Source of the DNA: Brevipalpus yothersi | Lineage: Eukaryota; Arthropoda; Arachnida; Trombidiformes; Tenuipalpidae | Length of the DNA: 64,000 nucleotides | Assembly: GCA_003956705.1 (NCBI GenBank) | Contig: QZCP01000656.1 | Coordinates: forward strand, 62,001-126,000 | Reading direction: 5' to 3' | Shown: one piece after another, positions 48,527 through 60,551 of the stretch | Position numbering within the stretch: position 1 is the stretch's first letter | How the letters are laid out: every line of letters begins with the position of its first letter | Notes under the pieces: model-generated | The model's database searches: none | What the model saw: the letters and a program-made list of their open reading frames with translations, nothing else | What the model was told of the DNA's origin: nothing | Made by a program: the position numbers and the translations under genes

Positions 48527-49175
48527 ATTCTCTTTATGTAACTTCCCTCTTTTTTACATTATTGTAATCATCTTCTACAGTCGGTAACTCATCATCAGAT
48601 GAATGATTAATTGTTAATACCAGTGGTAAATTATCTGTGAATAATGATAGATTCCTTACCTTGTGGGGGTTTCTTCCTCTTCTCCTTGGTTTTTGGGTTG
48701 AAAATTTTCTCACTTCAAACGCCTCTTCCATTCAATTGTCGATAATATCATAGTTCTCATTGTTACTTTGAAACATCATGAAATCTTTGATGCTGACCAT
48801 CGAAAGCCTGACTCCAGGTCATTTTCGTTCGCTTCTCAGTTACGGAGCATTTCAAGATCGTTCAAATTATTAGCTCAAATGTCAAAATCAGGCCAAGGTA
48901 GTCAGGTAATATGGATACAAAACTTCTGTCAAACTTTTTCATTCTATTAATAATAAACAATCAATTCGCTCAAGATGTGGTAACAAATGATTTTTTCGCA
49001 ATCCATAATTTGTTCTTCCGATCGTCAAGGCCAGAGCCCGTTCTGAGATACTGGAGCCACCTTCGTTATTTAAACGGTCTCTCAGGAGGGAGATGATTAT
49101 CATGGTGTTTCATTTCTCTGTGGAGGATCATTTTCCTGGTTATGATTTAGTGTTGTTTTCTTACCACTTTTTGCA
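48527..49175. other. Intergenic TMEM14 to FAAH2
   Basis: 650 bp between two plus-strand genes. It holds a 65-codon minus-strand frame listed separately and otherwise nothing recognised. Confidence 0.4.
48534..48731 (-). CDS. Hypothetical 65-residue open frame
   Basis: ATG-initiated minus-strand frame between TMEM14 and FAAH2. The product has a basic patch (KPRRRGRNPHK) and an acidic C-terminal half (SSDDELPTVEDDYNN). A donor-like GTAAGG follows the basic patch, so it may be spliced. I do not recognise it; it may be a chance frame. Confidence 0.2.
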   Translation of the reverse strand: MEEAFEVRKFSTQKPRRRGRNPHKVRNLSLFTDNLPLVLTINHSSDDELPTVEDDYNNVKKREVT

Positions 49176-51123
49176 ATGGATTTGTTGAAGAAATATTTTA
49201 GATTTCTTCTAGATCTTATTGCTTACTACTATGGCAAAATTTTCTATCCTGAAAAGAAAGGTTATGTGCCGCCGGTTGATGATCAACTTTTGCTACTTCG
49301 TGCAACCGAGATTTCTGATAAGATAAAAAGAAAACTGGTAAAACTTTTTCTTCACTTTACCTTTTCATGTTGTCCTTGTCTTGTGTCGCGATGATGAAGT
49401 TGCATGTGTGTTACCATCTCTCACCAACTTACTTTACTCTTCTGTTGATCTAGATTAAGGCAGAAGATGTAATCAAGGCCTACTTAAAGAGGATCGATCA
49501 GATCAATCCTCTCATCAATTCGGTCATTCAAGTACGTAATCAAGCGATTGATGATGCTCGGGACATTGATGAAAGATTGGCTATCGACGGTGAAGATGCG
49601 GTGGATTGTTATGGGACTCGTTTGCTTGATCTACCTCTCCTTGGCGTGAGTATGAGTTATCGATAACATTCATGTTGTAAAGACAACAAAAAATGTGTCA
49701 AATCCAAATGTCAATGTATATTGATCTCTCTACCTCTCTCTGCCTTCTCACGACAGGTACCATTTACTGCCAAAGACAGTGTCTCAATTAGAGGCATGGG
49801 CTGGGTATCAGGATTAATGGCTCGCAAAGATATCGTGGCAACTGACGATGCTGTAGTCGTACGCAATATGCGTAGAGCAGGAGCAATTCCGATTGCTTTG
49901 ACGAACATACCTGAGCTGCTATTCTGGTGGGATGCACACAACAATGGTAAATCATTATTATTATTGATTATTTACGTCAATTTTTATGCAAACAATTTCC
50001 GTTCTCCCTTAGTTTTTGGTCGCACCAAGAATCCATATGATGCCTCAAGGATCCCTGGGGGAAGTGCGGGCGGCGATGCAGCCTCATTGTGCTGCTGTTC
50101 TTCGCTGATTGCTATTGGTTCTGATTTGGGTGGCTCAATTCGTATTCCTGCCTATCATTGTGGAGTATTCGGCCATAAGGCTACTAGTAGAGTCATCCCT
50201 ATTGAGGGCAAAAATCCTCCGATTAATCCAGAGAAAGAGATCATCTTCTCTTTCGGTCCGATGACTCGTTATGCCTCCGATTTGAAGCCCATGTTGAAAG
50301 CTATGGCCGGACCTGACATTCGAAAGTTAGCTAAAATTGATCTACGACCTGATCTAACTAAACTGACAGTGTATTATATGGAAGGAGATGATGATCCACT
50401 GAAAACTCCTCTCCATCCGGAAATGCTTCAAGCATTGCGTATTGTTGTTACTCATTTAAAGGAAAAGTTTGGAATCAATTGTGTTAGACATAATTTCGAA
50501 GAGTTTAAATACACTCTCTCAATGCTCAAAGCAAGTATACAGGAAACTAAATCAGTGCCTATGTCAGTGGAGATGACTGATCGCAAAGGTGATCTCAATC
50601 CATTCATTGAACTCGTTAAATTCATCCTGGGATTATCTGATCATACGCTGGGAGCAATTGCCGTTGCCATCAGTGAGAAAATAACACCTCCTGCATCCTC
50701 ACCACTTCAACAGGCGAATCTCAGGCTGCGTGAAGAGTTGAAAGAAAAGTTTCGAAATCTTCTGGGTAAGGATGGAAGATGCCAATTGAATGCCATCAAT
50801 TTTTCAAGTGAAATGCTAATTTTGGCTTTTTATTTCACACCACAGGTGATAAAGGAGTTTTTTTGTATCCATCATTTCCTGAGCCCCCATGCAAGCATGG
50901 AACTACTTTGCTAAAAATAGCAAACGTGACATATCAATCAATATTCAATGTTCTCGATGTCCCTGCAACACAATGTCCTGTTGGACTCACATCAGATGGG
51001 CTTCCACTTGGTGTTCAGGTCGTCTCAAACTCTCAAAATGACCACTACTGTCTGGCAATAGCGGAAGAGATTGAGAAAGCCTTCGGTGGATGGACCCCAC
51101 CTTTTCCTTTAGGAAAGCAATAG
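49176..51123 (+). CDS. FAAH2: FAAH2-like fatty-acid amide hydrolase
   Basis: Amidase-signature serine hydrolase of fatty-acid amides. Exons: 49176-49337, 49454-49645, 49757-49946, 50013-50765 and 50846-51123, giving 524 aa; human FAAH2 is 532. An N-terminal hydrophobic helix (YFRFLLDLIAYYYG) can anchor it in a membrane. The catalytic triad is visible: Lys in PFTAKDS, cis-Ser in PGGSAGG, and nucleophile Ser in GSDLGGSIRIP. The usual SSGGE reads SAGGD, so the second Ser is Ala and the Glu is Asp. The C-terminal half has PVPM-like spacing and TSDGLPLGVQVVS, typical of the family. A Met start with a nearby TM segment supports 49176. Confidence 0.92.
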
Positions 51124-51835
51124 ATTAGACCCCGTACTGGATGAGTGATCGATTGAAAATGAAAATTGATTGGACAATCCAAAGACTTTTTGATACGAGG
51201 GTGAATCTCGACGTCTGGATCATATCAGGCTTTTCAGCCAAAGATACTTAGGGACATTGCAACCGTTTTATTGCCAATTCATCTCAAAAAGAAATAATTT
51301 GTGTGATTTATTTACAAATGAGGCGAACAAAGTTCGTACTTGATCTTTCTTAAGCTTCACGACACATTATTGGCATCTTTTTCATTGAAGAAGAAACTCA
51401 TTCATACAAAAAAATTTTGTTGCTCCGATAGACAGAGAGAAGAAGAAAATATTTTGGCTCAAAAGGCTTATAAGGCTTAAAGAACGACTGTGAACGTTCA
51501 ATCAAGCTCATTCGTTCGCGAAAACAATCTGAGGTATCGTGGTTTATGTCAAAAAAAAGTCCTAGATACTTTGCACGGTCAGACTATTAGTCAGAAAATG
51601 ATGATATGAAATCGAATTTTAGTGGTCAGAAAATATTATTCTCTACCAGCTCTAACAAAATGGTGAGAGATGCTTATTGGAAGCAGGTCGACGGAAACTC
51701 TTGCATCGAAGAAAGCTATCAGGTATATTCGAGCCGGAATTCGAAAATGAGGTCAGAATATACCTTTTGACCTGATTAGGAAGTTGAATTCAAATGAATT
51801 AGGTATTCTTATTGATTTATATCATCTATATACCC
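51124..51835. other. Convergent 3' region, FAAH2 / PKG
   Basis: 710 bp between convergent stops, AT-rich, with no frame above 60 codons that looks coding. It should hold both 3' UTRs. Confidence 0.45.
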
Positions 51836-54422
51836 TTAAAAATGTTCATCCCACCCAGAATCATCATCAATAGGAGGTGGTTCACTTTCAGCAGGGTATT
51901 TATCGAAGTTCGATGTATCGGTAGGATGCCGAACCTAGAAAATGAGAGAAGAATCAACGTTAGAACTTCTCCTAGTGTAATCATATGAAATCACTCGGGC
52001 TTATCGGCTCAGTGTAAAATATAAGAGGATTTACTCGTATTACTGACCGTTGGTATAATCGGAGGCTGAAGCGTCCGGGTACGCAGAGCTTCCCAAAAAA
52101 AGCCATCAAACCACTTATGTTTTCTGATATCATCTATACCATCCTTCTGGTAACCTAATCTTTCAGAAGGGTTATCTTTACATAATTTCTTAATTAAATG
52201 AGTAGCATTTCCTGATATCATTCGTGGAAAGTCTATAGCGTTGATACCTAGGATTGAATAAATCATAACATAATTGGTAAAGTAAGCTAATGCGATAAAC
52301 CTGAAATCAAATTTGAGGTAAAAAATGATAACCAACCTTTCAAAATTATAGTATACGTTTGCATAGGATCTGGACCAGTGAACGGAGGAGTTCCAGTAAG
52401 TAATTCGAACATCAAAACTCCCAAAGACCAATAGTCAGCGGAATAATCATGTCCCCTATTCAAAATAACCTCTGGTGCAACGTACTCAGGTGTGCCACAA
52501 AAAGTCCAAGTTTTGCGACCAGGTGGATGGAGTTTTTTGGCAAAACCGAAATCGGTCAATTTTACATAACCAAATCTGTCTAATAGCATATTTTCTGGCT
52601 TAAGATCCCTATAAATAATATTTCGAGAATGCAAATAATCAAAGGCCTCTATGACACAGGAAGTGTAGAATCTAGTCGTAGGTTCGTCAAAACATCCTCT
52701 ATCTCTCAGGATAGTCCATAATTCACCTCCGAGACAGGATTCCATTAGCATATAAAGATATTTGCTATCTGTAAAAAATGTGAAAAATAGCCATCATATA
52801 CACGTGCTATTACCATAAGCATTTTTGAGTAGCTAATAAGCAAATCCATAAATCCATAAATATATTGAATGATAATTACCTCTGAAGGTCTTAAATAATT
52901 TTACAATGAAGGGGCAATTAGCTTCCATCATAATGGTCTTTTCACTTAAAATATGTTGCTGCTGTCGAGTTTCAACAATTTGAGCTTTCTTCATTACTTT
53001 CAAGGCAAAACTTCGTTGATTATCGTTGACCAGCGTAACGAGCTCAACACGTCCGAATCCTCCGACACCGAGAGTTGATACAACTCTAAGATCACCGAGT
53101 TTAATTGATTCGAACTGTTCTTCAAGCCTGGAGCAAGTTAACAGATGAGAGTTAATCATACAATGTATCACGATTGATTGAAATGTAAAAGTTAATCTGG
53201 ACGAGATGGTAAGCTTCAATCTATGACTGAATTGAGCAATACTGGGTGACAAATGAGAGGAAGAAACCCAAAGCGTTAGTTAGGAGGGCGAGAAAAAAAA
53301 GCTAAAAATGATCATCTTACAGAAAGAGAAACAAAGAGAAAATGTTGCATAATGAAGGGAGAAAATGTGTGAGGTAGAGGTGATATTGATACCTAAAAAA
53401 TCAGCCTGAAAAGGAACAATTTTTTCCCAGAATGGTAGCAAATCGTGAAAGAGGACAGATGAGGAAGGAAAATACATCAACAAGCTTAATTAGAAAGTGC
53501 GAGAGAGGAGAGAGATGTCAAGAGTTCAGCGAAACTTATCAACATGCAATGCAAACAATGGCAAAAGATATAATGTTTTAAAAATTGCTTACTTTTGTCT
53601 GAGAAGTGCATCCGAATCATCGTAGTGTTTGGACTTAAGTTCGTCATGATCCTTGAAAAATTGTTTGAAGGCCCTGGAAAAGAGAAGGGAATCGTTTGAG
53701 AAAAAGTGTATAGCAACAGCATTTCGGATCGATGAGTTGGGATACCAATAGAACACACATAGAGAAAGAGAGAGAGAGAGAGAAAATGCAAACATTAGAA
53801 TAATTGGGTTCTTCTTCACTCTCATTTTTTTCTCTCTCTTTTTCATTAGAACATCATTAGATTAGCTGATATCTACCTTGGAGGAGGCTCTTTGTTTTGG
53901 GGTAAAATCATGGCTCATTGGAATAAAGTATTAATAATGGGGAAGAAGAGGAAAAAGAAGACGAAGAAGACGAAGAAGAAGGAAAACAACAGATCGATAG
54001 GATGGCGATTATTCTCTTTCTGGTTGGTGAGAGAGTACAGTGTATTCCGAAGGAGAGAGAGAGAGAACGAGAGGAAGAGAGAGAAGCTTGTAGGATGAGT
54101 CAATAAATGGATGGCAGTGAAAAAAACATGACTAGAACATTATTGCGAAATAGAAACAATTCTGTAATACAGTTGGATGTGAGAAAACGAGAGGGAGTCA
54201 GTTGACATTATACAGATATTTGATCGAAAAATTAATCACTAACGAAATAAATTTGGTCAGCTATGAGCATTCCTTTCCATTCTCTCTCCCAGATGTATCG
54301 ACAAATATCACTAAGCCTCAAGACAAAAGGCTGTTGAGAGCGTAAAGGATAAATAGGATAATGATTTGGATGACAAATGGATAGAGTTGAAAATGATTCT
54401 GGTAGCTTCTCTCTCACTCGAA

Positions 54423-54465
<43 letters not shown>

Positions 54466-54507
54466 ATTCTGTTTTATTTCGTTACGCTGACAACTCACTC
54501 AGAGAAT

Positions 54508-54552
<45 letters not shown>

Positions 54553-55123
54553 AGGTGTTCCGGATGAAAGTGTGCTCACAATTCACCAATAAAATTTGAA
54601 AGACAGACTCCAAAGCGATGGATCCATTAGATAATCATATTATGGCCTGATTTAGAGAGAATGAGTATGGAGAGAGGATGCCTGTTATTATTATTATTAT
54701 TATTATTGATGATGAAGTTGTACATAAATATGAGAGAGAGAGAGAGAGAGAAAGAATATTAGGCGCATCAAGCATAGCCGATTATTTAAGATAAGATCGA
54801 ATCTCATCTCTGATTTCTGAACGATCTATCTTTCCTTTCTCATTCGTCAACTTCACTTTCAATACAAGCTTCAAATGGCCTCAAAAAGAAGAGCGTCTTC
54901 AACAAGTGTTAAGTGACAAGTGGAAGAAGAGGACCTAATACTACGGCAGAAAGAGACCCGAAAGATGTAGAATATCAAATGAATAAGACCAAATAGACAC
55001 GCAGGTATGTGTGCTGTATGTGTGCTGTAAGCCTGCTGCCACCGTCAATGACGATAGTAACAGGAGAGAAAGGCCTTCCGGGTTGACTGATAATCATTGC
55101 TGCAAGACTTTTGAAAGAGAGAA

Positions 55124-55202
<79 letters not shown>

Positions 55203-58200
55203 GGAACAGCCAACTGAGAGGATAAACTTGGAAAAGTATGAGTGTTCGGTGCCAAAAGATAAGCGCTCGAGACAAGTGATTTCGAATCAAACAATATGGG
55301 ATAGCACCTTAATATGACTAATTTCAAAAGGAATTGAATGATTTCTTCCATACATTGATGCAGAGAATGGACTTTGATCAGCTCCTTGTTGAGTGAGCGA
55401 AAGAAAGATCTTGTTTCTTTGATGAAGAATCAGCATTCAATGGTAATGAGATAAAAAGCATTCTAGCAAAATGTGTGAAGATGAAATCAGTCACTTCTTG
55501 TCGTTGTGTATGTGTGTGTGGAAGCAGTTACAGCGTAAAAATTTGCCCTCGATTAACTCACACAACATACAAACACATAATCACACTTCAGGCCAATTAT
55601 CAAGTATCTGATTTACCTATAATCAACACACCGACAATTTGTCGGATGGTCGATAGCCTTGACTATTAACTCTGGCAAAGCAATATGATATAGACACCAG
55701 AAATAATAGTACTGGTTACTATGTGGCAACTGAAGGATGGAGAAATGAAGAAATCAACGGGGTAAAGTCGAACTTCCAATCAACTTAGTCGACTTTATTT
55801 GATACCTTATAGTGTGTTACTTGATTACAAGGAACATGAAAAGGATGAATAAGAAGAGAGAGAGAGCGAAAGATAGTCTGATTAGCGGATCAAGAATTGA
55901 GACAGTCCAAGAGAGAGAGAGAGAGAGAGAGATGCTCATGGTAAATTCAGCTAAGAGCGAGAGGAATAAGGAGGAGATTTCTCTGACAGAAATATGAAAG
56001 ATCAGAGAAAAATCAAGTGATCGTCGAGTTCATCCGTGATCTAAGAATATCATCTTGTAAGTATCGAGAAACAAATAAAAGGGAGAGAAAAGAAATGAAG
56101 GCGTGAGAGAGATACTCGAAATTGAGGAATGATCGAGAATCTCAAGTGTAAGAGAGATATTAATGGCTTGCAAGTGTAGAGTATGACAGTCAAGATTTCT
56201 TGTTTCCTAGTATCAACGAGAAAATGATATTCCGAGACGTCAAATTATCGATTATTCAGTTAGTGTTGACAATAGAAAGGATCTAAAGAAACGCTGTGAG
56301 TCGATTCGTTCCAATCGTTCAAGCTTCAATGGAGGTACATGTACATGTACTTGAATTTAATTCATGGGAAGTGGAGGAAAAAAATTTTTTCGAGATTACA
56401 TTGGCTATTTTGGAATAGCTAGAGAATTGGATTGCATAACATTCAAGAAAAAAAGATGAGAAAAAAAGCCAGATTCTCATTGAAAGGGTAAATACATCAA
56501 TTGACCAGCCAAGTGTACTCCATAGAAAGATAGTCAACAGGATTTGCTACGCAATTGAGAAAGGTGAGATATCGAAATAAGGAAAACTGGATAAGTCATC
56601 ACAGGTGAAGCAAAGCAGGTAAAAGCTCCATTAAGATCCTTTTTTGAAACTATTTGTGACTATCAACAGAGAGATGGAGAGAGAAAAGTTGACTGAACCC
56701 AATGACCAAGCTATTTACGACATCGATTCTTGAAAGTCGATAAGGTAAAAGCTGATGGTATTTAAGAAAAGAGGTATCAGACTCTGATCAAAAGTTTGCC
56801 CCTATACACAAAGAAAAGATTTCAATGACCAATGTGATTGATATGGAAAATTTCCTTCGACAGAGAAACAGAGAGGTAGAGAGGTAGAGAGACCAATACT
56901 CTCAGAGGATAGATAAGATTCAGATTAACCAGACCATTCTGAGCATCTCTGGATAATTTTGATTCTTCTCACCGACTTGTTGAATGAGAAAGATTTTTGG
57001 CAACTCGAGTCTGACAAGTGAGTGCAATATGCATATGCATTCACAAAAAGAGAAATATTCCAAGAAATAGAGAGAGTGAATTGAATGCATAAACATTTCC
57101 AAAAACGCTACTATTGAGAGTCAGTTTTTCTTCAGAACAAGCAATCAGATCAAGAAAGGAGAGAGAGAGAGAGAGAGCAAGTGAACCTGTTGCGGAAAAG
57201 AAGTTGAGATTTTCAAGAACAACGCTCAGTAAACAACAAAGCTAAAACTTGAACTTGGCAGTGAAAATAGGGAAAAGATAAAAAAAATTAACTCGATCCA
57301 CTCGAATTCAAGTGAAATGGGTTCTAAGGAATCGAAGAGAGAGAGAAAAGAAGATGAAGAAGATGAAGAAGATAGAGAAGGAGATAAGATAATCAAAGAA
57401 GCTAGGACATTTTTGAGAGTGACATTCGTCAAGAGAGAGTTCGAATGTGGATATGTAATGCTCTAGAATTTGAGAATACGAGTTGAGAATTAAACGCAAA
57501 GTTGGAAAAATACCAATGAACCATCATAAATTAACAATCTAAAATCAATCCAATAAGTCTGACAATGATAAACAATGAAAATTTTTTCTTCAATCATGTA
57601 CCATCTAATGTAGAGAATAAGAGGCTTGTGTAGGAAGATCCATGTTACTTTGTACGCTTGTTGCGATTGAAAATTTCAAGATGATTAAAATGTTACACAC
57701 TCTCACAATTCTCGTGTAGCTCACTAATCAGATCTGTTTCAATGATAAAACTTTTCGTCAAATTTAAGCATTGATTAATATTCTAATACTTGCTTGTGGA
57801 AACAAGTTTCAAAAATATTGTAGTGGAAAAAAACTCCTCCTCAAATCAGAACGGATTTCCTCAAAGTCATAATCCATGATAGAGTGAAGCAAGATAATAT
57901 GTTATTTTCAGTGAATAACTCTGATCTCATTGGAAATTGGATCACAATGAACAAAATGCGCAATTATCATGAATTTTTTGTATCCTTCCTAATGTTACAA
58001 TGTTGAAAGGGAGAGAGAGAGTCCATCGATTGCTCAGCAAAATGGAATGAGAAATGACGTTTCAATCAAATCAGCTTGATATAGCTAAGAAAATTATACA
58101 ACTTAGAGATAAAAAATACTATAATCCGATAATGAAAGGGAGAAAAAGTGGAAAGATGAAGAATGGAGTAGAACAAAAAACTATTGATCAATGTCATCAG

Positions 58201-58253
58201 AATAAATCGATGCAATTGCCCAACGAGAAAGAGAAAGACTGAGAGAGAGAAAG

Positions 58254-58288
<35 letters not shown>

Positions 58289-60517
58289 AAAACTATCTTC
58301 ATAATATCAAAATCAAGAATATAAAAGAGGATTATCGTTTCATATTGTTTTATGATCTTGAGAATCAATGAAGGTAGTGATAGCTAGAAAATCTTCTGAA
58401 TGATAGTCATGGAATAAGAGAGTATACGAAATTGAGAGAAGAATTCTATGAAGTAGACACAAAGAATGCAAGTTGGAAACTTTCACTGAGAGAGTGAGAT
58501 GGAGGAAAGAGAATTGATAATTGAGAGATAACGAAGAAGAAGAAAAAGAAGAAAAAAAGTGCAATTGAAAATTTGGGAAAAAAATTTGCGTATAACTCAC
58601 TCTCTGTCCATCACTAGACAATCCACTTCATCAGAGTGCGCAATCACATTGGAGGTTCTCACTCCATCAGATGTTATTGCCCTCTCACCAAAGTATTCGC
58701 CTTTTTCCATAATTTTCACAAACTTTTCTCCTCCATTGGGATCCTCTGGATCTTTGATGGTTACACGAACTGTTCCACGACGAATGATGAAGAAAGTTAC
58801 TCCTTTAGCATCTTGTCTCACAATGTATTCCCCTTGTTTGTAGTGGGCCTGTGTACGGAGAAAGGGAAAAGAGTGAAAGAAAATGTGTATGTGTGAATGT
58901 AATAGTACAGTAGTACGGTAGTTACACAAGTGAACGATACTCAAATGTTGTGAAACATTCGCGAATGAATGAATCGCATTAGAGTGAGAGATGAAGGAAA
59001 AAAACGGAGAAAAGTGCATCGCTAAGAATTCATCTTATCAATCGGAAAAAAAAGATCGGTCTACAAAATTGTTGCTACACATATTCGATGTGAAACTATG
59101 TGGCAGGCCTCTCTCTCTCTCCCTCTCTCTTTACAAGAGATGGATACACCAAGTTTGATGGAGAGAAAAAAAGAGAGAGAGAGGAGAGAGTAAACTTCAT
59201 TGGAATACATGCGATAAACAAAACAACAACAAAGAGGAAGAAAAAGAAGTTTTGTGGGAGGCCGAAATTTGCGAAAAACTTGAAAAATCCGCAAAACATT
59301 TTGCAAAATCAAGTGGAGGAAGAGAGAAGAAATGGTATTTACCACGCCATCAGATAGAGATCGGAGGTGTGGAGTGTGGCTGGAGAGTATGTTGCTTGCT
59401 GACAATCAATGTGTATGTGTATGTGTGGATGTGGAATGTTGTCGAGATTAGCTCTCGCTCGGTGGTCAAAAGAAACAGGTAAATGAATGCAATAATAACA
59501 ACAACATGGTTAAACAAAATTTGAATATGAGAGGAGAGGAGAGAGATGGAGAGAAAAGGAGAGAGAAAGATATTCAAGTTTGTACTGGTTAGCGAGTCAC
59601 CATCATCACCACATAATACGCAAAAAGACAAAGATTGGCTTTACACTGACAAGGATTATTGGCCAGCGATGTTTTGAGTGCCCAGAAGAAAAGTAAAATA
59701 TGGAGAAACCTTTCACAGATCTGGATGAGGATTGTGTGAAAATAAACTATGGAAGATGTGTATGTGTGTGTGAGAGTATGTATGATGAAAATCAGGAGAA
59801 AAAACAGTAGGAAAATAAAAACACTTGAATGGCAATTGGCTGGTATGATTCAATAAGATTATCATTGCTAGCACTGCTATATAATTTCATGTTGAAAAAA
59901 ATATTATATCGATAGTGTTCTGAATGATGACCTGGAGAATTTGATTCACCTCTTTCGAGGAGAAGCGTTATCACTCCCTTCATCACTGAGAAAGAGAGGA
60001 GAAAGAAGAAAGTGAAGTGAAAGTGAAAGTTGATTTCAATGTTGGTCTACTGAATAATAGTGAATAGGTAACTTGTTGGATGGAAGAAAAAATTTCATGA
60101 AGGTTTCAATAAATTTTGTTAAAAAGAATACATGTATGTATCACGAATTGGATCGTTGGCAATGATAAGGTTTGCTCATGTTGTCTCACAATAGCAAAGT
60201 TATATAGATGGTATCGATTTGGAAGAAGTTTCAGGGGGAAGCTAAGAGGTAAGATGAATTAGTGATGATGAATGTGATGTAAGGTGAGAAAGTCGAGCTT
60301 CAATATATTGATGCATGGAACACTCATTAGCTGGCAGGAACAATCGATTTGAAAGATTACAGGATACACAATCAAGAGAAAAGAAACACTCAACTCGGAT
60401 CAGTGTGTGTGAGAGAGAATGTTAAAGGGAAAGAGGCAAGAGAAAGACAGAGAGAAAGAAAGAATTTTTAGAGTAGACGAGTGAGTAAGAGGAATGAAAA
60501 TTTGGTGAGAGAGGAAG

Positions 60518-60551
<34 letters not shown>

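Larger units (their letters stand above)
53674..58600 (-). other. Long GA-rich PKG intron
   Basis: A 4.9-kb intron between the end of nucleotide pocket B and the linker exon. It holds numerous (GA)n/(CT)n tracts, a (TTA)n run (54684-54707), a 16-bp palindrome (56335-56350) and no supported gene. Open frames in it are mostly repeat-driven. Confidence 0.75.

Noticed and set aside
53486..54103. Leu/Ser/Phe-rich frames in the PKG intron
   Set aside because: They come from CT-rich repeats; only the 27-codon exon 53593-53673 fits the kinase.
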